54,647 nt of DNA from Thioalkalivibrio sp. ALJ24. Lineage in GTDB: Bacteria > Pseudomonadota > Gammaproteobacteria > Ectothiorhodospirales > Ectothiorhodospiraceae. Each line of letters begins with the position of its first letter. Positions within the stretch are counted from its first letter, which is position 1. The translations under genes and the position numbers were made by a program. Shown here one piece after another: positions 15,698-23,689 of this stretch. The stretch spans positions 1 to 54,647 of the forward strand of contig NZ_KB898730.1 of the NCBI RefSeq assembly GCF_000377785.1. Reading direction: 5' to 3'. The notes under the pieces were generated by a model. That model was not told the DNA's origin. It ran no database searches and saw nothing but the letters and a program-made list of their open reading frames with translations.

Positions 15698-16684
15698 ATG
15701 TCCGCCCAGCCCACTGCGCTGAAATCCGTCACCTTCCACGGCCTGGAGCCCGGGCCGCGCCTGATCGTGCTGGGCGCGGTGCACGGCAACGAACTGTGCG
15801 GCACCGAGGCGACCGAGCGGCTGCAGGCGGAACTGGAGGCCGGCGAGCGCGAGCTGCTGCGCGGTACGCTGACGCTGGTGCCGCGCACAAACCCGCTGGC
15901 GGTGCAGCGCAACCAGCGCATGGGCGAGCGCAATCTCAACCGCAACCTGCGGGTGACCGAGGATCCGCAGGACTTCGAGGACCGCATCGCCAACCGGCTG
16001 TGCCCGCTACTGGCCGCGCACGACGTGCTGCTGGACCTGCACTCGTTCCACACCGGGGGGCAGCCGTTCATCATGCTCGGCCCGCGCGACAACAATGGCG
16101 ACCTGGAGCCGTTTGCGCAGGCCGCCGAGGAGCAGGCGCTGGCGGCCTGCCTGGGGCCGCGGCGCATGGTGGAGGGCTGGCTGGACACCTATGCGCGCGG
16201 GGTGGAGAAGCGCATGAAGAACCCCAACGCGAGCCACCGGGCGCAGATCCTGTCCACCGATCCGAGCTACGGTATCGGCACCACCGAGTACATACGCAGC
16301 CAGGGCGGCTACGGGGTGACCCTGGAATGCGGCCAGCACGACGACCCGCAGGCGCCGGAGGTGGCCTACAACGCCATCATCAACGCGCTGGCCCAGCTGG
16401 ACATGCTGCCGCAGCGCGCCACGCCCGGGCAGGCCGAACCGGAGGTGCTGCGCCTGGTGGAGGTGATCGACCGGGATCATCCGGACGATGCCTTCGCCCG
16501 CGAGTGGAAGAGCTTCGATCCGCTGACCCGCGGTGACCTGATCGGTGTGCGCGCCGATGGCACCGAGGTGCGCGCACCGGAGGACGGTTTCATCGTCTTC
16601 CCCAACCCCAACAGTCTGCCGGGGAACGAGTGGTTCTACCGCGCGGAGTTCAGCGACCGCGAGGTGCCGCCCGGTCCGCAGTAG
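15698..16684 (+). CDS. Succinylglutamate desuccinylase/aspartoacylase-family zinc hydrolase
   Basis: 328 residues of the AstE/AspA branch of the M14 carboxypeptidase-like fold. The zinc ligands are visible: His and Glu in LGAVHGNELCGTE (about residue 29) and His in LLDLHSFHTGG (about residue 114). The substrate-binding block PRTNPLAVQRNQRMGERNLN (about residue 65) and the catalytic Glu in GYGVTLECGQHDD (about residue 207) are conserved. A C-terminal beta domain ends the protein (IGVRADGTEVRAPEDGFIVF). These enzymes remove an acyl group from an N-acyl amino acid. No arginine-succinyl pathway genes are nearby, so the substrate is open. The ATG follows an aggag site. Confidence 0.88.
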   Translation: MSAQPTALKSVTFHGLEPGPRLIVLGAVHGNELCGTEATERLQAELEAGERELLRGTLTLVPRTNPLAVQRNQRMGERNLNRNLRVTEDPQDFEDRIANRLCPLLAAHDVLLDLHSFHTGGQPFIMLGPRDNNGDLEPFAQAAEEQALAACLGPRRMVEGWLDTYARGVEKRMKNPNASHRAQILSTDPSYGIGTTEYIRSQGGYGVTLECGQHDDPQAPEVAYNAIINALAQLDMLPQRATPGQAEPEVLRLVEVIDRDHPDDAFAREWKSFDPLTRGDLIGVRADGTEVRAPEDGFIVFPNPNSLPGNEWFYRAEFSDREVPPGPQ

Positions 16685-16715
16685 GCCCCGAGGCTGCAGC
16701 GGGCCCCGGAGCGGC

Positions 16716-17807
16716 TCAGTCGCCCGCGGGCAGTCCGGCGGCGCGCTGCAGGGCGCGGTCCATGGCGTTGAGCGCCTCGAGCTCGTTACGGCCGCCACGG
16801 TCGCCGCTCTCGGCACGAATCAGTTCCAGGCGGGGCGGGGTGGTGTCCGGGGGCGCCGCCAGGGCTTCGAGGCCGCCATCGCGCTCCACCCGGTTGATCT
16901 GCTGCCAGCCGCGTTCGGTCTGCAGCACCCCCTTGAGGCGGTCCGCGTCCTGGTCCCGGATCAGGGCCTCCAGCGCCGCGTGATCGAACACGGTGGAGGC
17001 CGGGAAGCGCCATGAACGGCCGACGAATCCGTCGCCGCGGTTGTCGATCACGACCCAGTCACTCGCGTCGGATGCGGGCGCATGGCCGTGTTCGTGCTCA
17101 TGCTCGTGTTCGTGGCCGTGGTCATCGCCATCGTCCGCGTTCGCGGACAGGTACGCCCGGGCTTCCGGGAACAGGGCGCCGCCGTGCTCCAGCCGCGCGG
17201 CATCCAGCAGCGCCACGTCGATGTGCCCCTTGCGGGTCTCGATCACCTGCGGGCGCGGGGCGGGAAGACTGGCCACGAACGCATGCAGGGCCTCGCGGTC
17301 GGCCTCGCTCCAGGCGTCGGCCTTGTTCGCGATCAGCACGTCGGCCACCGCGATCTGGTCGTTCCAGTTGGGGTGCTCGCGGTGGCGCGGCGAGGCCAGG
17401 TGGCGCGCGTCCATCACCGTGACCGTCGCGCGCAGATCCAGCGCGGTGTCGTAGGGCGGGGCGGTCAGCGTACGGATGATCTCGGCCGGATGCCCGAGGC
17501 CGGTGGGCTCGATCAGGATGCGGTCGGGGCGCTGCTGGCGGATCAGGCGGTTCAGGCCCACGGTGAACATCTGCGCGGAGACGCAGCACAGGCAGCCGCC
17601 GGGGATCTCCTCGGTGCGCACGCCGGTGTCGGCCAGCAGGCCGCCGTCCACGCCGATCTCGCCGAACTCGTTGACCAGTACCGCCCAGCGTTCGTCCTGC
17701 GGACGCTGCGCCAGCAGCGCGCGGATGGTCGTGGTCTTGCCGACCCCGAGGAAGCCGGTGACGAGGTTGACCGGGATGTCCCGGTGGGCGGGTTCTGCGC
17801 GGCTCAT
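16716..17807 (-). CDS. COG0523 (CobW/ZigA-like) GTPase, metallochaperone
   Basis: 363 residues. The P-loop TGFLGVGKTT is at residues 17-26, the CxCC metal motif in GGCLCC at 71-75, the switch/Walker B region in ILIEPTGLGHP (about residue 103), and the guanine-specificity motif in IANKAD (about residue 150). A histidine-rich run of HEHEHEH type lies at about residues 230-245, before the CobW C-terminal domain. Such proteins use GTP to deliver zinc or other metals to client enzymes. The ATG at 17807 has ggaga nearby; upstream in-frame extensions are unlikely. It converges on the AstE-like gene and is divergent from msrP. No Zur-like box was recognised, so which metal it serves is unknown. Confidence 0.9.
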   Translation of the reverse strand: MSRAEPAHRDIPVNLVTGFLGVGKTTTIRALLAQRPQDERWAVLVNEFGEIGVDGGLLADTGVRTEEIPGGCLCCVSAQMFTVGLNRLIRQQRPDRILIEPTGLGHPAEIIRTLTAPPYDTALDLRATVTVMDARHLASPRHREHPNWNDQIAVADVLIANKADAWSEADREALHAFVASLPAPRPQVIETRKGHIDVALLDAARLEHGGALFPEARAYLSANADDGDDHGHEHEHEHEHGHAPASDASDWVVIDNRGDGFVGRSWRFPASTVFDHAALEALIRDQDADRLKGVLQTERGWQQINRVERDGGLEALAAPPDTTPPRLELIRAESGDRGGRNELEALNAMDRALQRAAGLPAGD

Positions 17808-17959
17808 GGCGGTCTCCGTGGTGCGACAGTGATACATGATAACAGGGGTGGCTGCCGATCCCCGATGCATGCTGGTTCGGGACGGGTCGCACCCGGGCGC
17901 CCGAACTCCGTCGCCGCTGCGGGGTCGATTGGTTCAGATCCCCGGACGAGGAGTGCCCC

Positions 17960-18925
17960 ATGCTGATTCGTGTTCGCCGGCGCAGTGACATCCCGCGCAG
18001 CGAGGTGACCCCCGAGGCGGTCTACCGGCGCCGCCGCGAGTTCATGAAGGGCGGCCTGGCGCTGGGGGCGGGGTTCGGCCTGGGGGCCCTGGGGCTGGCC
18101 GGACCGGCGGCCGCCGACCTGCGCGACGAACTGGAGCCGCTGGAGGCGGAGCCGGGCGAGTTCTCCACCGACGAGACCCTGACCCCGTTCGAGGACGCGA
18201 CCACCTACAACAATTTCTACGAGCTGGGGACCGGCAAGGAGGATCCGCATCGTCTGGCCGACCGGCTGCAGACCGATCCCTGGAGCATCCGCGTGGAGGG
18301 GCTCTGCGACAACCCCGGGGAGTATGCGCTGGAAGACTTCATCGATCCCTGGTCGCTGGAGGAGCGGATCTACCGCCTGCGCTGCGTGGAAGGCTGGTCG
18401 ATGGTGATCCCGTGGATCGGTTTCGAGCTCAACCGCATCATCGACCGTGCCGAGCCGACCGGCAGCGCCCGCTACGTCGCCTTCGAGAGCATCCACGACC
18501 CGGACAACCTGCCGGGGCAGCGCCGCAGCGTCCTGGAATGGCCGTACGTGGAAGGGCTGCGCATGGACGAGGCGCGGCACCCGCTGACGATCGTCTCGGT
18601 GGGGATGTACGACCATGTGCTGCCGAATCAGAACGGGGCGCCGATCCGGCTGGTGGTGCCGTGGAAATACGGTTTCAAGAGCATCAAGTCGATCGTGCGC
18701 ATCCGCTTCGTCGAGGACGAGCCGCCGACCTCGTGGAATCGCATGCAACCGAACGAATACGGTTTCTACAGCAACGTGAACCCCGATGTGGACCACCCGC
18801 GCTGGTCGCAGGCCACCGAGCGGCGCATCGGCGAGTTCCGCCGCCGTCGCACCGAGATGTTCAACGGCTACGGCGAAGAGGTCGCCTCGATGTACGAGGG
18901 CATGGACCTGACCGAGAAGTACTGA
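17960..18925 (+). CDS. msrP: Periplasmic methionine-sulfoxide reductase catalytic subunit (molybdoenzyme)
   Basis: 321 residues. A twin-arginine leader (RRREFMKGGLALGAGFGLGAL, about residues 24-44) is followed by the sulfite-oxidase fold. NNFYELGTGKEDPHRLAD is typical of MsrP, and the molybdenum-ligating Cys lies in YRLRCVEGWSMVIPW (about residue 140). The C-terminal half has VPWKYGFKSIKSIVRI and WNRMQPNEYGFYSNVNP, both MsrP signatures. It reduces oxidised methionines in envelope proteins, taking electrons from MsrQ, whose gene starts directly after its stop. Export is folded, via Tat. The length is normal and all key residues are present. Confidence 0.95.
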   Translation: MLIRVRRRSDIPRSEVTPEAVYRRRREFMKGGLALGAGFGLGALGLAGPAAADLRDELEPLEAEPGEFSTDETLTPFEDATTYNNFYELGTGKEDPHRLADRLQTDPWSIRVEGLCDNPGEYALEDFIDPWSLEERIYRLRCVEGWSMVIPWIGFELNRIIDRAEPTGSARYVAFESIHDPDNLPGQRRSVLEWPYVEGLRMDEARHPLTIVSVGMYDHVLPNQNGAPIRLVVPWKYGFKSIKSIVRIRFVEDEPPTSWNRMQPNEYGFYSNVNPDVDHPRWSQATERRIGEFRRRRTEMFNGYGEEVASMYEGMDLTEKY

Positions 18926-19558
18926 ATGGCAGGACGCCGGCGCGCATCGGCCCGCCCGCCGCGCGGGGTGTGGACCCTGGTGCTGGCGGCCTCGCTGGCG
19001 CCGGGGGTGTGGATCGCGTTGCGCGCGGCCGGGTGGTTCGGCGGGCTTGGGGTCAATCCGATCGAGCGGCTGCTGGAGGATACCGGCACCCACGCGATGA
19101 TCGCGCTGCTGGTGGCGCTGGCGGTCACGCCGTTGCGCCAGTGGACGGGTCTTGCCTGGATCAGTGCGCTGCGGCGGATGCTCGGGCTGGTGGCCTTCGC
19201 CTGGGTCAGCGCGCACCTGCTGGTCTGGGTCGGACTGGATCTGTTCTTCGACTGGGTACTGATCCTGGACGACATCCGCCACCGGCCCTATGTCACGGTC
19301 GGGTTCGCCGCCTGGCTGATCCTGCTGGCGCTGGCGCTGACCTCCACGCGGGGTGCGCAGCGGCGGCTGCGGCACTGGTGGCCGCGTCTGCACCGCCTGG
19401 CCTACGCGGCGGGCGTGCTGGCCATCCTGCACGTGCTGTGGCTCACCCGCGGCGCGGACTACATCGAGGTCGGGATCTATGCCGGCGTGCTGGCGGTGCT
19501 GCTCGGCTGGCGGCTGTGGCGGGCCCTGCAGCCGGTGCGAAGGCCCCGGGCGGGATGA
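18926..19558 (+). CDS. msrQ: Heme-binding inner-membrane subunit of the MsrPQ system
   Basis: 210 residues with six predicted membrane helices and the ferric-reductase-like pattern of MsrQ/YedZ. Conserved residues include GTHAMIALLVALAVTPLRQW (about residue 53), RRMLGLVAFAWVSAHLLVW (His near residue 93) and RRLHRLAYAAGVLAILHVLW-like LHRLAYAAGVLAILH (about residue 150). Histidines in these helices bind heme b and pass electrons from the quinone or flavin pool to MsrP in the periplasm. The ATG begins immediately after the msrP TGA, so the two are co-translated. Nothing unusual was seen. Confidence 0.94.
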   Translation: MAGRRRASARPPRGVWTLVLAASLAPGVWIALRAAGWFGGLGVNPIERLLEDTGTHAMIALLVALAVTPLRQWTGLAWISALRRMLGLVAFAWVSAHLLVWVGLDLFFDWVLILDDIRHRPYVTVGFAAWLILLALALTSTRGAQRRLRHWWPRLHRLAYAAGVLAILHVLWLTRGADYIEVGIYAGVLAVLLGWRLWRALQPVRRPRAG

Positions 19559-19588
19559 AAGATCTCCACGCGCCGCGTGCGTGCTGGC

Positions 19589-19594
19589 TATAAT
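19589..19594 (+). promoter_or_regulatory. Candidate -10 element (TATAAT)
   Basis: A perfect TATAAT, rare in this GC-rich sequence, sits 31 bases before the TTG start at 19625. No good -35 hexamer is seen at 16-18 bases, so recognition would rely on the -10 or an activator. Confidence 0.45.
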
Positions 19595-19624
19595 CTGCAT
19601 CAGAACCTTATTTGGAGCAGCCCC

Positions 19625-20248
19625 TTGGCCACCTTTACCCTCACCCTGCATGCCCCCGACGCCGAGCAGCCCGAACTGCAGACGGTCTCGGTGGACGAAT
19701 CCGGCGACGAGCTGCCCGAATACGGGCAGGTCTGGGTGTGGGACATCCTTTACGCTCAGCAGCTGTTCGCGCTGGGTGATACCGGGTCGGCACAGGAACT
19801 CAAGGAGATCCTCGAGCTGTGGGCGGTGAACATGTCCAGCAAGGTGTTCCAGCCGCACCAGCACATCCTGAACAAGGGTTATCTGGATCTCTCCGAGAAC
19901 CTGAAGCTCGTGACCGACGAGGCGGAGCGCCCGGCGCCGGCGGACGGCGACCGTGTGATCGAGGTGCAGGTCACCGGGCAGGTCGGGCAGATGCCGGAGG
20001 TTTCCGTGTCGCCCGAGTCGCTGGAGGCGACCGATCGGGTGAATCTGGTCCTGGGACTGGCGCAGCACTTCAACTATGCCAACGACAAGTTCGGCCGCGA
20101 ACTGCCGATCCATGTGCTGGCGCTGCGCAAGTACCACGCGGACATCCAGCTGCCGCATACCCGCGAGGCGATGGAGGACGGCCCGATGTATGCTATCCAG
20201 AAGGCCATGGAGTATTTCCAGGCTGCCAACGAGGGGACGGTCCAGTAG
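19625..20248 (+). CDS. Conserved-looking protein of unknown function
   Basis: 207 residues, cytoplasmic (no signal or membrane segment). It starts MATFTLTLHAPDAEQPELQT from a TTG at 19625; this start is preferred to an in-frame start at 19577 because ggag lies six bases upstream and a TATAAT precedes it. The middle is helical (VWDILYAQQLFALGDTGSA, ELKEILELWAVNMSS). The C-terminal part contains VNLVLGLAQHFNYANDKFG and ends in helices. I do not recognise the family; the acidic composition is like that of its neighbours. It is followed 12 bases later by the DUF2007 zinc-ribbon gene, so the two probably form a small operon. Confidence 0.7.
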   Translation: MATFTLTLHAPDAEQPELQTVSVDESGDELPEYGQVWVWDILYAQQLFALGDTGSAQELKEILELWAVNMSSKVFQPHQHILNKGYLDLSENLKLVTDEAERPAPADGDRVIEVQVTGQVGQMPEVSVSPESLEATDRVNLVLGLAQHFNYANDKFGRELPIHVLALRKYHADIQLPHTREAMEDGPMYAIQKAMEYFQAANEGTVQ

Positions 20249-20260
20249 CGCCGGACTGGC

Positions 20261-20575
20261 ATGAAGACCGTCTATCACAACGCCGATCCGGTGATGGCCG
20301 AGTTCATCGGCGGCATGCTCAACGATGCGGGTATCCCTGCCCATGTGCATCAGGCCGGGCTCTACGGCGCCTCCGGAGAAATCCCGCCCAACGAGTGCTG
20401 GGCGCGTATCGTGGTGGTCCACGAGGAGCAGGCCACCGAGGCGCGGGAAATGGTGAAGGAATACCTCGAGGGTGACCCGGTGGGCGATGCCACCGAATGG
20501 ACCTGCCCGAGCTGCGGCGAGCGGATCGAGCCGCAGTTCACCCAGTGCTGGAACTGCGGCCGCGAGCGGCGCTGA
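20261..20575 (+). CDS. DUF2007-like protein with C-terminal zinc ribbon
   Basis: 104 residues. Residues 1-70 (MKTVYHNADPVMAEFIGGML, then NDAGIPAHV and WARIVVVHEEQATEA) match the DUF2007 / putative signal-transducing protein fold, a small ferredoxin-like alpha/beta domain. Cys 82, 85, 96 and 99 (TCPSC and CWNC) form a zinc ribbon. The fold is found in PII-like small proteins, but its partner is unknown. It is 12 bases downstream of the 207-residue unknown gene and converges on the transglycosylase. Confidence 0.82.
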   Translation: MKTVYHNADPVMAEFIGGMLNDAGIPAHVHQAGLYGASGEIPPNECWARIVVVHEEQATEAREMVKEYLEGDPVGDATEWTCPSCGERIEPQFTQCWNCGRERR

Positions 20576-20591
20576 CCCGCCGATCGCGGCC

Positions 20592-21407
20592 TCAGCCCCC
20601 GTCGATCGCCGTGCGCGGATCGGAGCCGTTGTACAGGTTGCCGATGCGGCGCAGGTATTCCTGCGTCTCCGGGTACGGCGGTACGCCCCCGTGCTGTTCC
20701 ACTGCACCCGGTCCGGCGTTGTAGGCGGCCAGCGCCAGGTCCAGATCCCCGTCGAACAGGTCGAGCATGGCGGCGAGGTAGCGCACGCCGCCGCGGATGT
20801 TCTGCACCGGGTCGAAGCGGTCGCTGACCCCCAGCTCCTCGGCGGTGCCGGGCATCAGCTGCATCAGGCCCCGGGCGCCCACGCGTGATACCGCCTCGGC
20901 ATCGAAGCACGACTCGACATGGATCACCGACAGCACCAGATCGCGGTCCACGCCCTCGCGGGCGGCCGCATCGCGGATGATGTCGGCGTATTCTCCGCCG
21001 CCGCTGGCCAGCGCTCGTTCCGCATGGCGGCCGCAGCGGGCGCGCGCCGGTGGCCGGCCGTACTGCGCGACGAGTTCCATGCCCGGACCCTGGTTGCGCA
21101 GGTTGGTGACCAGGCGTTCGCCGTCGGGGCCCTCGAATACGAAGATCTCGGTCGGGGACCAGCCATCGTCGTGACCGCCGGCGGAGGCCGAACCCGAGCC
21201 GCCGGAGGAACCCGAGGGGTTGGGAACGGCCTCGTAGTCGCCGTGTTCCGGGGGTTCGTCACTGATCACGCGGGAGCCGTCGGCACCGATCCAGGTGTAG
21301 TAATCGGCCTGGACGGTCGGTGCCAGGCCGAGGGCCAGCATGCCTGCGGCGGCGAGCAGGGCGGACAGGCCCGGCCGGAACCTCGTAACATGATGGCCCG
21401 TGTTCAA
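20592..21407 (-). CDS. DUF4124 plus lytic transglycosylase (SLT) domain protein, exported
   Basis: 271 residues. Signal peptide (GLSALLAAAGMLALGLAPTVQA), then a DUF4124 module starting YYTWIGADGSRVISDEPP (about residue 36). A Gly/Ser linker follows, and then the SLT domain: ESCFDAEAVSRVGARGLMQL (about residue 176, catalytic Glu), MPGTAEELG, and LALAAYNAGPGAV near residue 235. It would cleave the MurNAc-GlcNAc bond in peptidoglycan, forming 1,6-anhydro ends. The TTG at 21407 has a good gggagag site; an in-frame TTG at 21455 falls inside the inverted-repeat arm at 21438-21469 and is less likely. Confidence 0.88.
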   Translation of the reverse strand: MNTGHHVTRFRPGLSALLAAAGMLALGLAPTVQADYYTWIGADGSRVISDEPPEHGDYEAVPNPSGSSGGSGSASAGGHDDGWSPTEIFVFEGPDGERLVTNLRNQGPGMELVAQYGRPPARARCGRHAERALASGGGEYADIIRDAAAREGVDRDLVLSVIHVESCFDAEAVSRVGARGLMQLMPGTAEELGVSDRFDPVQNIRGGVRYLAAMLDLFDGDLDLALAAYNAGPGAVEQHGGVPPYPETQEYLRRIGNLYNGSDPRTAIDGG

Positions 21408-21437
21408 GACGACTCTCCCGTCGATGCGACGATCCCT

Positions 21438-21709
21438 ATGGGAAACACTGTTCAATATACACGTTCGCGTTGGTGCCCCGGGTTTTCCGAGACAACGCGC
21501 GTCGTGCAGCGGGTAGTGGTTCTACCCGCAAGCGGCGCAACGCCGGATCGGGGAACCCGGGGCGCCAACCCCGAAGGGGCTCGGCCGCTTTTGAGCGTGC
21601 CCGGCGTTGCGGCTCCCTTGTGCAGAATGACTGCACCGTGGTCACCGCGCCTTGTTCGCACGCAAAAGCGACTCGAGCGCGAACGTGTAGATTGAGCAGT
21701 GTTTCCCAT
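21438..21709. repeat. 272-bp element with 32-bp near-perfect inverted-repeat ends (MITE-like)
   Basis: The arms 21438-21469 and 21678-21709 are inverted copies, identical at 30 of 32 positions (shared core GAACGTGTA and CAGTGTTTCCCAT). The 208-base interior has no credible gene but several hairpins. One is GCGGGTAG/CTACCCGC at about 21517-21537. Another pairs GCAACGCCGG with CCGGCGTTGC across a larger loop, and a third is GTGCAG/CTGCAC. The right arm ends within the birA start codon region and the left arm lies just upstream of the transglycosylase gene. No clear target duplication was found. It may be a miniature inverted-repeat transposable element or a structured regulatory RNA or DNA. Confidence 0.65.
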
Positions 21710-22571
21710 GACCGCGCTTCCCTCGACTGCCGACATTATGGCGCCGGAAACCCCGCTGCTGGAAGGCCTGTTGCGGGATCGGCTCGCAGCCGACCCGGCC
21801 GGGCCCGATACCGGGCCACGCGTCGAGGTGTTCGCGCGTCTGGCCTCGACCAGCCGTCACCTGCTGGAAGCCGTCGCCGACGACGATTTGCCGGCCCCGG
21901 GGCGGGTCTGCGTGGCGCACGAGCAGACCGCCGGGCACGGCAGGCGCGGGCGCAGCTGGCGGCTGCGTCCCGGGGACGGTCTGGCGCTGTCCGTGGCATG
22001 GCCCCTGAAACCGGGGCAGCGGGTGCCGCCACGCTGGCCGGTGGTGGCGGGCCTCGAGCTGAGCGAGGCGCTCCGCGAGCTGGGCTACCGGCAGGTGGGG
22101 CTCAAGTGGCCCAACGATCTGGTCGCCGACGGCGCCAAGCTGGGCGGGATCCTGGTTGAGCAGCGTGCGCCGGGTGGCCCGGGCGGTCCGCGCGGGCGCC
22201 TGGTAGTCGGTGTCGGAATCAATCGGGCCGGTGCGGCACGGCTGGGGCTGGAGCGTGCGGTCACCGATCTCTCCGCACTGCGCCCGGAGCCCCCGCCGGA
22301 CTGGCTGGAGCTGGCCGCCCTGGTGGCGGCCCGCCTGATGCGGGTGCATGTCCGGGTGATGGCAGGCGGGCCGTCCGATCTCGCCGCCCGCCTGCCAGCG
22401 GTGGACCGGCTGGCGGGGCGGGCGGTGGAATGCATGGAGAGCGGCCAGGGTTTTCACGCCCTGGGCATCGATCCCGTGTCCGGGACCCTGCGGGTGCGTC
22501 CGGAGGACGGCGGGCCGGAGCGCGCGCTGCATTCGGGCGAGGTCCGGCTGCGTGGACGAGACGATGGCTGA
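21708..22571 (+). CDS. birA: Biotin--protein ligase, without the N-terminal DNA-binding domain
   Basis: 287 residues. The biotinyl-AMP loop is GHGRRGRSWRL (about residue 79), with the ST-R-H-L-L segment RLASTSRHLLEAV upstream, KWPNDL (about residue 133), LGGILVEQ, and VVGVGINRAG near residue 168. It activates biotin as biotinyl-AMP and attaches it to the biotin carboxyl carrier. The E. coli enzyme has about 60 extra N-terminal residues forming a winged helix that represses bio genes; none is present here, so this is a class I ligase. The ATG at 21708 overlaps the arm of the inverted-repeat element; ATG 21738 is possible. It overlaps coaX by eight bases, a common gammaproteobacterial pairing. 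Confidence 0.92.
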   Translation: MTALPSTADIMAPETPLLEGLLRDRLAADPAGPDTGPRVEVFARLASTSRHLLEAVADDDLPAPGRVCVAHEQTAGHGRRGRSWRLRPGDGLALSVAWPLKPGQRVPPRWPVVAGLELSEALRELGYRQVGLKWPNDLVADGAKLGGILVEQRAPGGPGGPRGRLVVGVGINRAGAARLGLERAVTDLSALRPEPPPDWLELAALVAARLMRVHVRVMAGGPSDLAARLPAVDRLAGRAVECMESGQGFHALGIDPVSGTLRVRPEDGGPERALHSGEVRLRGRDDG

Positions 22572-23430
22572 GAGGACGCCGGACCTGTACTTGCTGCTGG
22601 ATCTCGGCAGCAGTCGCCTGAAATGGTCGCTGCGCGATGCCGACGGACATGAACGTGCGCGCGGGGCCGAGGCCGGGATCGCGACCGGGGTCGCGCGCAT
22701 GGTCCAGGACGTGCCCCGTGTGCCGGCCGGCGCGTGGCTGGCGCGGGTCGGGGCGCCGGAGCGTTCGCAGCGGTTGCGCGAGGCGCTGGCTACCGCCTGG
22801 CCCGGACTGGAGGTGCGCGAGGTCGCGCCGCAGCTGGTGCCGGCGCCGGACGGTACGGACGCCGAGGGGACGTTCGGGCCGGAGAGCGGCGCGTTGCGTT
22901 CGGCCTATGCCGACGGGCAGCTCGGCGTGGACCGCTACTGTGCCCTGCTGGCGGCGCGCGCACGCTGCCCGGGGCGGCCGGTGGTGCTGGTGGACGCGGG
23001 AACCGCGGTGACGGTGGACGTGCTGCGGGCCGACGGCGTGCATGCCGGCGGCTATATCCTGCCGGGGCTGTACATGGCCCGGGAGCGGATGCAGCGGCTG
23101 TTGAGCGACCGTGTGGCCCCGCTGGCGCCGGGCGAGGGTTTCGACCCCTGGCCGGTCACGGATCCCGGACGCAACACCACCGAGGCCCTCGACCGGGGCT
23201 GGGCGACGGCCTGGGCCGGCGGGGTGGCCGCGGTGGTGACGCAGGCGCGCGCGGCTGCGCACACGGCCGGGCCGGTAGCCTGCCGCCTGGCAGGGGGCGA
23301 CGCCGCGGCGCTGCGGGCGTATCTTGATGCCCCGGTGACGGACGACCGGGGAGCGGTGCTGGACGGGCTGGCGGTGCTGGCCGGTCTGGCGCTGCCGGAG
23401 ACCGGGGAGGGGGAGGACACCGATCCATGA
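22564..23430 (+). CDS. coaX: Type III pantothenate kinase
   Basis: 288 residues of the ASKHA fold. LLLDLGSSRLKWSL (about residue 10) holds the first phosphate-binding Asp. GVDRYCALLAARA (about residue 120) carries the family G-x-D-R motif. VLVDAGTAVTVDVL (about residue 138) is followed by GGYILPGLYMARE (about residue 158). It phosphorylates pantothenate in the first step of CoA synthesis and is feedback-insensitive compared with CoaA. The start is taken as ATG 22564, inside the end of birA; GTG 22552 is an in-frame alternative. The next gene starts within its stop codon (ATGA). Confidence 0.92.
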   Translation: MAERTPDLYLLLDLGSSRLKWSLRDADGHERARGAEAGIATGVARMVQDVPRVPAGAWLARVGAPERSQRLREALATAWPGLEVREVAPQLVPAPDGTDAEGTFGPESGALRSAYADGQLGVDRYCALLAARARCPGRPVVLVDAGTAVTVDVLRADGVHAGGYILPGLYMARERMQRLLSDRVAPLAPGEGFDPWPVTDPGRNTTEALDRGWATAWAGGVAAVVTQARAAAHTAGPVACRLAGGDAAALRAYLDAPVTDDRGAVLDGLAVLAGLALPETGEGEDTDP

Positions 23431-23654
23431 TGCGCTGGACCATCTACGCGCTGCTGCTGGCCAACCTGGGCTATCTGGCCTGGGCCTGGCAGGACGGGCA
23501 GCTCAATCCCGATCCCTGGGCGGATGCCCCGCCACCCGAGGCGGGCGGCGGCTCGATCGAGGTGCTGGAGGTGCGTACCGGTGCCGATGCGCAGGAACTG
23601 CGTGAACGGCTGCGCGAACACGAGGCGGATCCCGCCGAGCCGGTTCCGGAGTAG
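23427..23654 (+). CDS. Short membrane-anchored protein; SPOR-domain gene position but SPOR domain absent
   Basis: 75 residues. MRWTIYALLLANLGYLAWAW is a membrane anchor typical of the SPOR-domain proteins that follow coaX in pseudomonads and relatives. After it come a Pro-rich stretch and a charged helix (DAQELRERLREHEADPAEP). A SPOR peptidoglycan-binding domain of about 75 residues would normally follow but is missing. I see no SPOR-like sequence in other frames before the convergent gene 34 bases on. Either a natural minimal form or a truncated gene. It overlaps coaX by four bases. Confidence 0.72.
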   Translation: MMRWTIYALLLANLGYLAWAWQDGQLNPDPWADAPPPEAGGGSIEVLEVRTGADAQELRERLREHEADPAEPVPE

Positions 23655-23689
23655 GATCGGGCGGAACAGGCCCGGATCCGGAACGGCTC
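23637..23689. terminator. Inverted repeat between convergent genes, possible bidirectional terminator
   Basis: Arms GAGCCGGTTCCGGA (23637-23650) and TCCGGAACGGCTC (23677-23689) pair with one bulged base across a 26-base loop, exactly between the ends of two convergent genes. There is no U-run, so this would be a weak or factor-assisted terminator, or a stabilising hairpin. Confidence 0.4.

Noticed and set aside
12574-16188. A 1204-codon minus-strand frame upstream of the MerR gene
   Set aside because: Beyond the regulator's ATG it runs opposite to the DUF255 and AstE-like genes and shows no family signature; it is a consequence of high G+C content.
16716-17807. COG0523 GTPase as part of a zinc-responsive operon
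   Set aside because: The histidine-rich loop is suggestive, but no Zur-like operator or zinc-related neighbour was recognised.
17960-19558. Functional unit of MsrPQ with the DUF255 thioredoxin-fold protein
   Set aside because: They lie 2.3 kb apart with an oppositely oriented gene between them, so there is no operon support.
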